The notes below the pieces were generated by a model. It made no database searches. It was not told the origin of the DNA and worked only from the letters and a program-made list of their open reading frames with translations. From Psychrobacter cibarius (GTDB lineage: Bacteria > Pseudomonadota > Gammaproteobacteria > Pseudomonadales > Moraxellaceae), in NCBI GenBank assembly GCA_030686115.1, contig CP131612.1:1674001-1738000 (forward strand): a stretch of 64,000 nucleotides of DNA, in the 5' to 3' direction. This document shows, one piece after another, positions 54,594 to 64,000 of the stretch. Position numbers and translations under genes: made by a program. Positions within the stretch are counted from its first letter, which is position 1, and every line of letters begins with the position of its first letter.

Positions 54594-54991
54594 GGGTGCT
54601 CTCGATAATGTTGATAGAAGCGTTTTCCACAGCATTAACAATCTTATTAATGCGCATAATTCTTTGGATGCGGTTCTATAGATAATGAGAAATATGCTAA
54701 CAGCATGTGAGTCAAATGCTTAGTGACAAATGCGCTTATCGAGTGATTAACTTGGCATAAGTCATTTTATTAATTATTTTACAGGGCTTATTTTTTCTAA
54801 GTATTTTGCGCTATAGTTATGAGCAGACACTTTTGAGTAAGTAATGGTATTGCTTACTATATAGACGAGCCTTTATGTAAACGATACTATCTCTTGTAGT
54901 GGTCAACTAATATCCTTACAGCCATGCTGTTAGGCGTTGCGTTTAGATAACGACCATTCCTCTTAATCACTCCTTTATCAAAGGTACTTAA
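54594..54991. other. Divergent promoter region of the sulfate operon
   Basis: 398 bp, AT-rich, between the divergent sbp and lipoprotein genes. No coding sequence. No clear CysB or other named operator could be picked out by eye. Confidence 0.4.
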
Positions 54992-55513
54992 ATGATCATG
55001 TCTCCACCTCGTGCCGCTCGTCACTCACGCTTTTTTTCGGTATTTTTCACCACATCGGCGGCTCTATTTGCCTTAAGTGGCTGTAATAACGTGACACCTA
55101 GCGTAAATCACCAAGCCATAAAACAACCTATAGCCGATGTCATGCCAGCTGTGCAAGCAGTCGTTGGAGATTATGCTGATGAAGGTTATGAAAAGCGCGC
55201 GCAAGGCTATGATTGGGTTGGCGTCATGGTACGGGCAGAGAGTGATCAGCAAATCAACATAAAGGTTCGCGCCCGTAGCGATATTAAAAAGCCCAGTTGC
55301 CAGTTTGATGGCAAGGCGACATTAATGGGTCAAGATGACGCGCACGGCATTATTTTCCAAAGCAAAGTGAATGACAGTACGGCATTCTTTCAATTTAAGG
55401 ATGATAAGCTGACTATTGATAGTCAAGATAAATACGCGTTGAATTATTTTTGTTCGGGCGGTGGCACATTGGTCGGTGACTATCAAAAGCTGACAACAGA
55501 TTTAGAGATTTAA
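54992..55513 (+). CDS. Small lipoprotein of unknown function
   Basis: Predicted lipoprotein of 173 residues with an aagg site before the ATG. Signal and lipobox (FALSGC, Cys31) are followed by a mature domain with YADEGYEKRAQGYDWVGVMV and ARSDIKKPSCQFDGKATLMG, which reads as a beta-rich module with two cysteines. No family identified. It sits between the sulfate transport operon and sat, but no link to sulfur metabolism is shown. Confidence 0.65.
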   Translation: MIMSPPRAARHSRFFSVFFTTSAALFALSGCNNVTPSVNHQAIKQPIADVMPAVQAVVGDYADEGYEKRAQGYDWVGVMVRAESDQQINIKVRARSDIKKPSCQFDGKATLMGQDDAHGIIFQSKVNDSTAFFQFKDDKLTIDSQDKYALNYFCSGGGTLVGDYQKLTTDLEI

Positions 55514-55554
55514 TAGATAACAAACGCTAGCTTAGATAACAGGAGTTGAAAACC

Positions 55555-55605
55555 AGTATCAAAAAAAGGTGTCAGATAATAAGTCTGACACCTTTTTTTG
55601 ATACT
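55555..55605. terminator. Bidirectional terminator between lipoprotein gene and sat
   Basis: A perfect 22-bp stem with a 7-nt loop and A/T runs on both sides lies between convergent genes; it is among the strongest hairpins in the window. Confidence 0.9.
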
Positions 55606-55629
55606 TATTTGTATGCTGATAATCTTGGT

Positions 55630-56880
55630 TTACACCGCAGAGGCACCGACTAATTTCACTTCAGCACGTTCCTCTCTTGCGATACCAGCATAATAATCAC
55701 GCAAAATTTGTAGTACTTCTGGACGGCTAAAGTTGTCTGGTACTTCTTCATCTTCTGATAGCGCTTTACGCAGCTTGGTACCTGATACTTTCACGTGTTC
55801 AGACGCTTCATGCGGGCAAGTCTTGTCGGAAGCCATGGCATTACAAGCATTACACCAGAACGTCCAGCCGATTTTTAACGGCTGAGTAATCAAATCATCT
55901 TTACCAACCTGTTCAAATATCGTTTGTGCATCAAAGGCCCCATAATAATCGCCGACACCAGCATGGTCACGACCAACAATCAAGTGGCTACAGCCATAGT
56001 TTTGACGGAATACGGCATGCAGTAATGCCTCGCGTGGACCGGCATAGCGCATATCTAGCGGATAACCGGCTTGAATAACCGTATCTTGTCTAAAGTAATT
56101 ATCAATCAAAGTTTTGATCGCTTCTTGACGGACATCAGCTGGGATATCACCAGGTTTCAATGCCCCTAGCAATGAATGAATCAATACACCGTCACAGATC
56201 TCAATCGCAATTTTTGCCAAATACTCATGTGAGCGATGCATTGGATTACGCGTTTGGAAGGCAGCCACTGTTTTCCAGCCTTTAGCGTCCAAAATAGCGC
56301 GCGTTTCTGCTGGCGTTTTGTAGATTTCTGGATATAACGTTGGGAACTCGCCTTCGCTCAATACCTCGACACTACCGGCAATATTGACCTCACCTTGCTC
56401 TAAAACTTGTTGTACGCCCGGATGTTCTGGGTCTGTTGTGGTGAATACTTGCTGACACTCGTGCTCTTTATCGATGGTATAGGTTTCTTCTACCGTCAAG
56501 ATACCCATGATTTCGCCATCTTTTGCGACCAAGGCTACTTTATCGCCTTGACTCAAACTATCTGCAGTCGCTTTTGGTGCAGACAAGGTGATCGGAATTG
56601 GCCAAAACAGATCCGCATTGTCACCACTTTGCAAACGCATATCATCAACCACACCCTGCCAGTCTGCTTGATTCATAAAGCCATTCAACGGCGTAAAGCC
56701 ACCAATACCGAACATAATTAAATCACCACGCTCACGTGAGCTTAAAGTAATGGTCGGCAATGTGCTGGCAAGTTTCAATGCTTGAGCGCGTGCCTCAGCA
56801 TTCAACAATAGTGGCTTAAGATCAGTGCTGCCATGCGGCGGAACAAGTTTTGATGGTTGCTTAGAGGTGATAGATGTCAT
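55630..56880 (-). CDS. sat: ATP sulfurylase Sat
   Basis: Activates sulfate with ATP to adenosine 5'-phosphosulfate (APS) in the cytoplasm. This is the single-chain Sat type (416 residues), not CysD-CysN. The nucleotide site motif [10 protein letters not shown] (209-218) and [12 protein letters not shown] are present, as is a zinc-binding Cys343/Cys346/Cys355/His357 set near the C-terminus. No APS kinase domain is fused. It is divergent from cysI, sharing a 242-bp promoter region, so both may respond to the same sulfur control. Confidence 0.95.
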   Translation of the reverse strand: MTSITSKQPSKLVPPHGSTDLKPLLLNAEARAQALKLASTLPTITLSSRERGDLIMFGIGGFTPLNGFMNQADWQGVVDDMRLQSGDNADLFWPIPITLSAPKATADSLSQGDKVALVAKDGEIMGILTVEETYTIDKEHECQQVFTTTDPEHPGVQQVLEQGEVNIAGSVEVLSEGEFPTLYPEIYKTPAETRAILDAKGWKTVAAFQTRNPMHRSHEYLAKIAIEICDGVLIHSLLGALKPGDIPADVRQEAIKTLIDNYFRQDTVIQAGYPLDMRYAGPREALLHAVFRQNYGCSHLIVGRDHAGVGDYYGAFDAQTIFEQVGKDDLITQPLKIGWTFWCNACNAMASDKTCPHEASEHVKVSGTKLRKALSEDEEVPDNFSRPEVLQILRDYYAGIAREERAEVKLVGASAV

Positions 56881-57122
56881 ATTGATTTATAACCTTTATG
56901 GGTAGTGATAAATTTGATAAGCATAGGCTACCTAACTTTCGTTATGAAAATTTATGCTGTGTTTGGATATACATATGTCTTAAAGGAATTTATGTTTATA
57001 GACGCAAGCTTATATGATGTGACTCTGAATGGTTTACCTTGCGACTGGCAATAAGACCGATTACACACGCAAATCATTTTCGTCACTGCTTTTAAGACTA
57101 AAAACAAAATTGAGATTACGTC

Positions 57123-58814
57123 ATGTATCAATATAATTACGCTGACCAAACCTTGGTAGAAGAACGAGTCGCTCAGTTTCGCGACCAGACCGAACGGTTT
57201 TTGGCAGGTGAGCTGCCAGAAGAGCAATTTTTGCCGCTGCGATTACAAAACGGCCTTTATATTCAGCGTTATGCACCGATGTTGCGTATCGCCATTCCTT
57301 ACGGGCTACTTGCCAGCTACCAATTGCGAAAATTGGCTGAGATTACTCGTAAATATGACAAAGGTTATGGGCACTTCACTACCCGTACCAATATCCAGCT
57401 GAATTGGCCAAAGCTAGAAGACGTGCCAGATATTTTGGCAGAGCTGGCATCAGTACAGATGCACTCGATCCAAACCTCGGGCAACTGTATTCGTAACACA
57501 ACCACCGATCCATATGCTGGTATTCATAAAGAAGAAATCGCTGATCCACGTCCCTATTGTGAGATTATCCGTCAGTGGTCAACCTTCCATCCTGAGTTTG
57601 CTTTTTTACCACGTAAATTTAAGATTGCCGTCATCGGTACCAATGATGACCGCGCGGCAACCCAAGTACATGATGTCGGTCTTCATATCAAAACCAACGA
57701 TGAAGGCGAAATTGGCTTTGAAGTATTGGTCGGTGGCGGTCTAGGACGTATTCCTGTCTTGGGTAAGGTCATCAATAAGTTCTTGCCGCGTCAGCATCTG
57801 CTTAGCTATTTAGATGCCATCTTACGTGTCTATAACTTGCATGGTCGCCGTGATAAAGGCAGTAAATACCGATCACGTATCAAGATTTTGGTCGAGAGCA
57901 TGGGCGGCCCTGCCTTTGCCAAACTGGTCAATGCTGAGTGGGAAGCCCACACCAAAGATGGTTCGCTTACCTTAACTGATGAGAACTTTGCGACGGCGAG
58001 CAGCTTTTTTAGTGAGCCTGACTATGTGTCGTTTGATGCGCTACAAGTACAGTCTAAGCTACAACAGCAATTAAATGCTGATAAAGATTTTGCCAATTGG
58101 TATAACCAAAACACGGTGGCGCATAAAGTCGCTGGTTATCGTGCGGTCGTTATTTCGCTCAAAGCAGGCTTGGTCGATGGCAAATATGTGCCCTCTGGTG
58201 ATGTCAGCGAGTCACAGATGGATGCACTGGCTGATTTGTCTGACAAATACAGCTTTGGTGAACTGCGTGGTACTTATCAGCAGAATCTGGTATTCGCTGA
58301 TGTGCAAACCAACACTCTCTATGAATTGTGGCAGCAGCTAGCAGAGTTGCATTTAGCACGCGCTAATATTAATACCCTAACAGATATGATTGTCTGCCCA
58401 GGTTGGGATTACTGCTCGCTTGCTAATGCGACGACACACAACATCGCTGAACAAATCGAAAAACAGTTCGATGATCTAGACTATCTGTATGATTTGGGTG
58501 AGATTCGCTTAAACATGTCTGGTTGTATCAATGCTTGTGCGCACCATCATACAGGTGACATTGGTATCTTGGGCGTCGATAAAAAAGGTGAGCACTGGTA
58601 TCAGATCAGCATTGGCGGCAATTCCAGTGACGATGCCAAACTTGGCAAAATCTTAGGTAAATCTGTCCCTGCTCTTGAGGTTGCCAATACCATACAGCAG
58701 ATCGTCGATGTCTATGTAGACTTGCGAGCCAGTACCGACAATGATGTCGAAAGCTTTGGTCAATTGGTTGAGCGCGTTGGTATTGATCCATTTAAGGAGA
58801 AGGTCTATGGCTAA
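57123..58814 (+). CDS. cysI: Sulfite reductase hemoprotein CysI
   Basis: Reduces sulfite to sulfide with six electrons using siroheme coupled to a 4Fe-4S cluster. The cluster ligands are visible as Cys425 and Cys431 (VCPGWDYC) and Cys468 and Cys472 (GCINAC), and the duplicated ferredoxin-like domains RYDKGYGHFTTRTN- and HTTR-like blocks fit. Length of 563 residues is normal. There is no adjacent cysJ flavoprotein gene; DUF934 follows instead with an 8-bp overlap. Ferredoxin may supply electrons, which is inference. Siroheme would come from CysG further right. Confidence 0.93.
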   Translation: MYQYNYADQTLVEERVAQFRDQTERFLAGELPEEQFLPLRLQNGLYIQRYAPMLRIAIPYGLLASYQLRKLAEITRKYDKGYGHFTTRTNIQLNWPKLEDVPDILAELASVQMHSIQTSGNCIRNTTTDPYAGIHKEEIADPRPYCEIIRQWSTFHPEFAFLPRKFKIAVIGTNDDRAATQVHDVGLHIKTNDEGEIGFEVLVGGGLGRIPVLGKVINKFLPRQHLLSYLDAILRVYNLHGRRDKGSKYRSRIKILVESMGGPAFAKLVNAEWEAHTKDGSLTLTDENFATASSFFSEPDYVSFDALQVQSKLQQQLNADKDFANWYNQNTVAHKVAGYRAVVISLKAGLVDGKYVPSGDVSESQMDALADLSDKYSFGELRGTYQQNLVFADVQTNTLYELWQQLAELHLARANINTLTDMIVCPGWDYCSLANATTHNIAEQIEKQFDDLDYLYDLGEIRLNMSGCINACAHHHTGDIGILGVDKKGEHWYQISIGGNSSDDAKLGKILGKSVPALEVANTIQQIVDVYVDLRASTDNDVESFGQLVERVGIDPFKEKVYG

Positions 58815-59427
58815 TCACCATATTTTGGACAGTCATGGCGTAGATATCGGCAGCCAAGATACATGGCATGTGCTCACTACGGACGCGCTACCAGAGAGTA
58901 TTGTATCAACAAACATTACGTTGCTTGAGTTGCTACAAAGGCAAGAAAAGCCCGATGTGATTGTACCGCTCGCTGATTTATTGGATAACTCAGGCGTGCA
59001 GGTCGGTGGTCTGGTTAAAGAGATTTATGAGCTGATTGTACAGCACAGTAGCCGCCTTGGATTGTGGGTGACGGCTGACACCGATGCTGATGCGTTAGAA
59101 GGTCTTAGTGAGTTCTTATCAACGCAGGCGCTTATCGTGATTGATGTACCGAAATTCGCTGATGGTCGCAATTTTAGCTTTGCACGTACCCTACGCCAAA
59201 TTGGCTACCAAGGCGAGATTCGGGTGGCTGGCGCGTTTGGCCGTGATCAAATCGCATATCTATTGCGCATGGGTGTTGATAGCTTTGTATTGAGCGAGCA
59301 TGACATGCAGCCAGACTCTAAATTCGGTATTGAGCAAGCATTTACTGCCCTTGCCAGTAGTTATGATGGACAAAGTGCTTCGGATTTACCGATGTTTGCT
59401 AAACCGTCAGAACCCTCAATCGCCTAG
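58807..59427 (+). CDS. DUF934-family protein linked to sulfite reduction
   Basis: Cytoplasmic protein of 206 residues, starting at 58807 with an aaggagaagg site and overlapping cysI by 8 bp. The DUF934 body includes VIVPLADLLDN, FADGRNFSFARTLRQIGYQG and RVAGAFGRDQIAYLLRMG. The family is found with CysI and CysH in many Proteobacteria and is thought to act in sulfite reduction, though its activity is not settled. It is translationally coupled to CysI. Confidence 0.85.
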   Translation: MANHHILDSHGVDIGSQDTWHVLTTDALPESIVSTNITLLELLQRQEKPDVIVPLADLLDNSGVQVGGLVKEIYELIVQHSSRLGLWVTADTDADALEGLSEFLSTQALIVIDVPKFADGRNFSFARTLRQIGYQGEIRVAGAFGRDQIAYLLRMGVDSFVLSEHDMQPDSKFGIEQAFTALASSYDGQSASDLPMFAKPSEPSIA

Positions 59428-59497
59428 CTTTAACACTGATCATAAATTTTAATTTTTAATCGACACTTTTATATTAACAACCATTAAGGAAGGTATT

Positions 59498-60136
59498 ATG
59501 AGCCAATTACATCCAAGTTTAGACCTCGACCAAGCCAACCAAGCATTGCAAGGCAAGTCGCCTGAGCAAATCGTTGAGTGGGCATTAAGCCAAGCGAAAA
59601 ACCCAATCATCACGACTAACTTCCGCCCATACGAGTCAGCGATTCTGCATTTGGTTGCCAAACAGCGCCCTGACATCACCGTATTGTGGGTAGACTCAGG
59701 CTACAATACTGATGCCACTTATCAATTTGCCAATAAAGTCATCCGTAATTTAAACTTAAACGTCATCACTTATATTCCTAAGCAAACAGCGGCGTATCGT
59801 GACGCGACCATGAACGGCATCCCAGGTATCGACAACCCACAGCATGATGAATTCACTGACCAAGTAAAACTGGAACCCTTCCGCCGTGCGCTAGATGAGT
59901 TAAAGCCAGATGTTTGGTTCAATGCGATTCGTAAAGATCAAACCGAATTCCGCCAAGGTCTTGATGTACTTAGCCTATCAAAAGATGGCGTCTTAAAAGT
60001 AGCACCATTGTTTGAAAACACTGACGCCGATTTAGATGTTTATCTCGAAGAGCATCACTTACCGAATGAATTTGATTACTTTGATCCAACGAAAGTAGAA
60101 GAAAGCCGTGAGTGTGGCTTGCACACGCAGCTTTAG
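59498..60136 (+). CDS. cysH: Phosphoadenylyl/adenylyl-sulfate reductase CysH
   Basis: Reduces activated sulfate to sulfite using thioredoxin or glutaredoxin. 212 residues with an aaggaagg site. The catalytic ECGLH motif with Cys206 is at the C-terminus, and the nucleotide-binding region TTNFRPYESAILHL is visible. It has no other cysteine, so it lacks the two CysCys pairs that bind the 4Fe-4S cluster of APS reductases. By that test it should use PAPS, but no APS kinase gene occurs in the window. It is also shorter than most CysH proteins (about 240-270). Confidence 0.9.
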   Translation: MSQLHPSLDLDQANQALQGKSPEQIVEWALSQAKNPIITTNFRPYESAILHLVAKQRPDITVLWVDSGYNTDATYQFANKVIRNLNLNVITYIPKQTAAYRDATMNGIPGIDNPQHDEFTDQVKLEPFRRALDELKPDVWFNAIRKDQTEFRQGLDVLSLSKDGVLKVAPLFENTDADLDVYLEEHHLPNEFDYFDPTKVEESRECGLHTQL

Positions 60137-60156
60137 GTATTTCGTAGTTTTACGAT

Positions 60157-60190
60157 AAAAACACTTCTTAGATATAAGAGGTGTTTTTTT
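60157..60190 (+). terminator. Terminator of the cysI-DUF934-cysH operon
   Basis: A 14-bp stem (aaaaacacttctta / taagaggtgttttt) with a 4-nt loop and T-run follows the cysH stop by 20 bp. Confidence 0.85.
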
Positions 60191-60294
60191 TATTGTCATA
60201 GTAGATTCAATATTCAGTCCCACAAAATTTGAATCTATAATCCAAGCGCTAGCGCTACTGCCAAAACAATGAGGACACACACACAATATCAAAA

Positions 60295-61110
60295 TTATTG
60301 AGCTAACTGCCAACCGCCTTTCTCATCCCTTTTACCCATGACTGCCAAAACCAACACTAGACTTAACATCAGTAATAAGTACCAAGAGCCCAGCTTACCC
60401 CAACCTACCATATGCCATACATTTGCTTGTGACGGATAACGCCAAATATTGGTAAAAGTAGCAATATTTTCTGCCAACCAAACCAAAAAAGCGAGAAACA
60501 ACAGTAATGGTAAAAATGGACATTGATATTGCTTGGTATCATGCAGTTGAAGATTATTCTTGTGATGGATTTGAAAAAACACTCTGGTTTTCCAAAATAA
60601 AACTACTGAAGCGATGAACAATATATTGCGAATATCAGGGACTAAAAACTTAGTGAAGAAGTTGGCATAAGAAAAAATAACCAATAAACTCACCCATAGT
60701 AAACGTGGTAAGTCGGTAAAAGAGGCATTAAACAATCTTAAGCCACGCGCTAAAAAACTACCTACGGCCGAATACATAAATCCAGCGAAAAGTGGCACAG
60801 TGGCAATTCTAAAAATTGCTGGTTCAGGATAATACCAAGAACCAATTTTGGGATGGGTTAAAAACAGCTCCATTGCCATGGCCATGATATGAAAAATAGC
60901 AATGACCCATACCTCACGCGGTGTCTCTAATTTGAAATAAACCAAAAAAACCTGAATAATCAAAGCATAAGCCAATAACAGATCATAGCGATAGATACCA
61001 GAAATTGACCAACTTATTTGATGAGTCAGTACAAAAGCCAATAATAAAAGTATGCCAAACAAAGCAGACGCTAAACTCAGCGCGGCGCCACGCGGAATAA
61101 TGTTCAACAC
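60295..61110 (-). CDS. DUF817-family membrane protein (YoaT-like)
   Basis: Inner-membrane protein of 271 residues with seven or eight hydrophobic segments. Family blocks are FHIMAMAMELFLTHPKIGSW and RIATVPLFAGFMYSAVGSFL, as in B. subtilis YoaT. The function is unknown. The frame appears to start at a GTG (61110) or the next TTG, and neither has a good ribosome site, so the N-terminus is uncertain. Confidence 0.75.
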   Translation of the reverse strand: MLNIIPRGAALSLASALFGILLLLAFVLTHQISWSISGIYRYDLLLAYALIIQVFLVYFKLETPREVWVIAIFHIMAMAMELFLTHPKIGSWYYPEPAIFRIATVPLFAGFMYSAVGSFLARGLRLFNASFTDLPRLLWVSLLVIFSYANFFTKFLVPDIRNILFIASVVLFWKTRVFFQIHHKNNLQLHDTKQYQCPFLPLLLFLAFLVWLAENIATFTNIWRYPSQANVWHMVGWGKLGSWYLLLMLSLVLVLAVMGKRDEKGGWQLAQ

Positions 61111-61500
61111 CTTAGTTTAGCACTACAATCATATTGACTACCGTTTATTGCTTTAACAGCTCGCTTCATACGCTATGGTGAACCATGACATACATCCTCC
61201 TCTTCCTCACAATAGCTTATTATATAAAGTATTTATTAGAGGCCGCCAAACTATAGCAAATACTCCGCTTAATAGACAATTTTCTATTATTTTTGAATAT
61301 CTCTATCTGTATAAAGAAGTCAGCATTTGAATAATTAACGTTTCTTGAACGTTTTATTGTCTAACATTGCGGTATTCTATGGCTTGCCTCAGTGGCCGCT
61401 CGGCATTAAACCGACGCTATAAAGCCACATCATGGACAAAGTTACTCATCCTTTTTTATTTCCTTATAGGCACTCGCGCTCATTAATATGGATATTTATT
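61111..61500. other. Intergenic region between the DUF817 and acyltransferase genes
   Basis: 390 bp with a purine-poor stretch before the acyltransferase start. No gene or repeat supported. Holds divergent promoters by position. Confidence 0.35.
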
Positions 61501-62451
61501 ATGTCTTTTATAAAAAAAATCGATTCACTCTATGAAAAACTGCACGATAAGCTACCAGCGGTAGGCAAGACCGCCTCTTTTTTAACCGGTACGAGTGTTC
61601 TTACTGCCAATAGTGCGATGGTGGGTCTGCCCATCTGGACTTTGGGAGCGGCAAAAGTATTGACAGGAGCAAAAGCTGCGGATGATGCGCTGATTGCGAT
61701 TACTAAATACTGGATTAATAGTAATAACGCCGTCATTGATCATGCGCTACCTCATAAAGACTGGCGCATTAACCTGCCTGACGACCTGAGCGAAGACAAA
61801 CAGTATCTATTGGTAAGCAACCATCAATCGTGGGTTGATACCAGCATTGTGCAATATATCAGCCAAGATACGCTGCCTCTGACACGGTTTTTTACCAAAT
61901 TTAATCTGATTTATATTCCTGTCATCGGTCAAGCCTTTTATTTCTTAGACTTTCCGATGATGAAGCGCTTTTCTGCCAAAGCGATGGCCAAGAATCCAGA
62001 ACTTAAAAAACAAAACTTGCTTGAGGCTAAACGTGCTTGTCGTCAATTAAAAAACAAACCTTTCGCGCTATTAAACTATTTGGAAGGGACGCGCTTTACT
62101 AAAGAAAAACATGACCAACAAAAATCTCCTTATCAGCATTTGTTAAAACCACGGGCTGGCGGTTTGTCATTAGCCATTAATGCGTTAGGCAATGAGTTGG
62201 ATTCTATCTTGGACGTGACCATTGTCTACCCAGACGGCGCGCCTGACTATGATGATTTATGGAAAGGTAATATTCGCCGTTTGGGCGTCGATGTGACTCG
62301 CTTAAAGATACCAGATGAATTATTTGCTGCCATCATGGACGGCGGCTATGACCGTGATGAAACCACCAAAAAAATGATGTTTGACTGGTTAGAGGATATC
62401 TGGCAACAAAAAGATGCCCGTATGACTAAGATGCTGAGTGAGTTTGAATAG
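61501..62451 (+). CDS. Lysophospholipid acyltransferase of the YihG type
   Basis: Membrane-associated acyltransferase, 316 residues from the ATG at 61501; a longer start at 61432 is possible. The PlsC-like HX4D motif is NHQSWVD (His108-Asp113), followed by the EGTR box (195-198) and FTKFNLIYIPVIGQAFYFLD. These features and the C-terminal WLEDIWQQKDARM agree with E. coli YihG, which remodels the acyl chains of phospholipids at the inner membrane. No second desaturase or polar-lipid gene is adjacent. Confidence 0.88.
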   Translation: MSFIKKIDSLYEKLHDKLPAVGKTASFLTGTSVLTANSAMVGLPIWTLGAAKVLTGAKAADDALIAITKYWINSNNAVIDHALPHKDWRINLPDDLSEDKQYLLVSNHQSWVDTSIVQYISQDTLPLTRFFTKFNLIYIPVIGQAFYFLDFPMMKRFSAKAMAKNPELKKQNLLEAKRACRQLKNKPFALLNYLEGTRFTKEKHDQQKSPYQHLLKPRAGGLSLAINALGNELDSILDVTIVYPDGAPDYDDLWKGNIRRLGVDVTRLKIPDELFAAIMDGGYDRDETTKKMMFDWLEDIWQQKDARMTKMLSEFE

Positions 62452-62515
62452 GTTCTTGTACGTGGTCAAATCTCTTTATTGCTAATAGCCAATGCAAAAA
62501 TCTAATCTAAATGAC

Positions 62516-62550
62516 AGCCACAAGCTTTGACGTAAGCCTGTGGCTTTTTT
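62516..62550 (+). terminator. Terminator after the acyltransferase gene
   Basis: Stem agccacaagctt / aagcctgtggct with a 6-nt loop and a 7-T run, between the acyltransferase and cysG. Confidence 0.7.
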
Positions 62551-62700
62551 AGTTCTGTATTTCACGACTCACCTATTCCCTTTTACATCAAAAACCCTCA
62601 CCAACATGACAAAAACGAATATGCTAATGCCAATTCGCTACGTGAGCCTTCGCGCCTAATAAATCATAATAGTGGCATACATTGAATAACTGGTCATAAT

Positions 62701-64000
62701 ATGAACACCTTTCCGCTATTTTTTAAATTAGAAGGTCGCAAAGTACTGATCGTCGGCGGCGGCGATGTGGCACTACGTAAAGCGGATTTGCTCAGCCGTG
62801 CTGGCGCGTGTATTACTGTCCTTGCACCAAGCATTAGCCACGAGATACAAGCCTTGCTCAGTGACAGTAAGCATGAGCTGATTTATGAGAATTATAATAA
62901 AACTTATATGACAGGCGCACGCGTCATTATTGCTGCCACTGACGATGAGATACTTAACCATCAAATACATGCTGATGCCACTGAGCTAAACATTCCAGTT
63001 AATGTAGTCGATACGCCGCATTTGTGCGATTTTATCTTCCCTGCGATTGTTGATCGCAATCCAATCGTGATTGGCATATCGTCAAACGGCAAAGCGCCAG
63101 TGCTGGCACGTCTATTACGCGCTCGCCTCGAAACCTTGATTCCACAAGGCTATGGTAAATTGGCAAAGCTTGCTGGGGATTTTCGTAGCGAAGTGAAAAC
63201 TAAAATACCTACGCTGACAGGACGCAGGCAGTTTTGGGAAAAAGCATTTGAAGGTCCAGTCAGTCAGCTGATGTTTGCGGGCAATGAAGCTGAAGCGGCG
63301 GCACAATTACAAGCCGATTTAGATAAAACAGTATCAATTATCACTGAAAAACATACAGAGAATGATATATCCACAGAACCTCAAACCCTACAAAATAATG
63401 TAGGCGAAGTCTATATCGTTGGTGCAGGCCCAGGTGACCCAGAGCTACTCACCTTTAAAGCGCTGCGTCTCATGCAGCAGGCTGACATTGTCTATTATGA
63501 TGCGCTCGTCTCACCGCAAGTATTGGATTTATGCCGCCGTGATGCTGATAAAGTATTTGTTGGCAAAAAACGCAGCAATCATGCAGTAGCGCAACTTGGT
63601 ATCAATGAGTTATTGGTCAATAGCGCTAAAGAAGGTCGCCGTGTGGTGCGTCTAAAAGGTGGTGATCCTTTCATCTTTGGCCGTGGCGGCGAAGAAATTG
63701 AGAGCTTGCGTGCGCACAGTATCCCTTATCAAGTCGTACCTGGTATTACCGCTGCCAATGCCGCTGCAAGCTATGCTGGCATTCCACTGACTCATCGTGA
63801 CCATTCGCAGTCGGTACGTTTTGTCACTGGATTTTTAAAGGCTGGCGCGCCCAATAGTAATTTTAAGAGCTTTTTGAATACGGATGAAACAGTCGTCTTT
63901 TATATGGGGTTGCATTCGCTGGCGCGTTTGACTGAAGGCTTGATTGATGCAGGGCGCAGTAGCGACACCCCGATTGCCATTGTCTCCAATGCCAGTATGC
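62701..64000 (+). CDS. cysG: Siroheme synthase CysG (cut by window end)
   Basis: Multifunctional enzyme that makes siroheme from uroporphyrinogen III, open to the right edge with 433 codons visible. The N-terminal dehydrogenase/ferrochelatase domain has the dinucleotide motif VLIVGGGDVALRKA and the later CDFIFPAIVDRNPIVIGIS. The C-terminal methyltransferase begins with IVGAGPGDPELLTFKALR and includes GGDPFIFGRGGEE and PGITAANAA. The product serves CysI and fits the sulfur region. The stop codon lies outside the window. Confidence 0.95.
   Translation, partial: MNTFPLFFKLEGRKVLIVGGGDVALRKADLLSRAGACITVLAPSISHEIQALLSDSKHELIYENYNKTYMTGARVIIAATDDEILNHQIHADATELNIPVNVVDTPHLCDFIFPAIVDRNPIVIGISSNGKAPVLARLLRARLETLIPQGYGKLAKLAGDFRSEVKTKIPTLTGRRQFWEKAFEGPVSQLMFAGNEAEAAAQLQADLDKTVSIITEKHTENDISTEPQTLQNNVGEVYIVGAGPGDPELLTFKALRLMQQADIVYYDALVSPQVLDLCRRDADKVFVGKKRSNHAVAQLGINELLVNSAKEGRRVVRLKGGDPFIFGRGGEEIESLRAHSIPYQVVPGITAANAAASYAGIPLTHRDHSQSVRFVTGFLKAGAPNSNFKSFLNTDETVVFYMGLHSLARLTEGLIDAGRSSDTPIAIVSNASM

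Noticed and set aside
1..64000. Search for CRISPR arrays, tRNA and rRNA genes
   Set aside because: I saw no regularly spaced direct repeats with unique spacers and no recognisable tRNA or rRNA sequence. A tRNA missed by eye is possible.

Overview
The window reads as a chromosomal segment of a Gammaproteobacterium of the family Moraxellaceae, most likely Psychrobacter. This is an inference from protein style (LldP/Dld/LldD, a single-chain Sat with CysI-DUF934-CysH, RhlE with an RGG tail), moderate A+T content and gene order; no rRNA or tRNA gene is present to confirm it. About 48 protein genes were supported. No CRISPR array, rRNA or tRNA gene was seen.

Layout. 1-4.8 kb: a 2-methylcitrate segment (prpB, a DUF2059 lipoprotein, prpC) and a divergent NRAMP-fold transporter. 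5-8.1 kb: a LysR regulator and two related single-pass membrane proteins that share a repeated C-terminal motif I do not recognise. 8.6-19.9 kb: an iron island with a cupin, a PchR-like AraC regulator, a four-gene ferric-siderophore ABC importer and two TonB-dependent receptors, with Fur-box-like sites in front of several transcription units. 20-25.9 kb: a LysR regulator divergent from lldP-dld-lldD, which import lactate and oxidise both isomers. 26-28.6 kb: a lone P4-type integrase in a gene-poor stretch, bracketed by two imperfect ~94-bp direct repeats.

28.6-46.5 kb: mixed housekeeping and accessory genes: two small envelope proteins, MtfA peptidase, a RhuM-Fic protein, AraC plus hydantoinase/oxoprolinase HyuA-HyuB, a peroxiredoxin-like protein, DUF819, an RhlE-type helicase, DUF1176, YghU-type glutathione transferase and an MdtD/HsrA-type efflux pump. 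46.7-49.1 kb: iron storage with two complementary bacterioferritin subunits, Bfd and an ArsR-family regulator.

49.1-64 kb: a sulfur assimilation region. Two sulfate-binding lipoproteins, CysT, CysW and a short CysA import sulfate. Sat activates it to APS. CysH, sulfite reductase CysI and DUF934 reduce it. CysG at the right edge, cut by the window end, makes the siroheme that CysI needs. No APS kinase was seen, although CysH lacks the iron-sulfur cysteines of APS reductases.

The least explained items are the membrane proteins with the FR..LYRE repeat (6.3-8.1 kb), the integrase with flanking repeats (26-28.2 kb), a small MITE-like element (29.2 kb) with a related internal copy (7.3 kb), the NRAMP-fold protein without its metal motifs, and the CysH/Sat combination.
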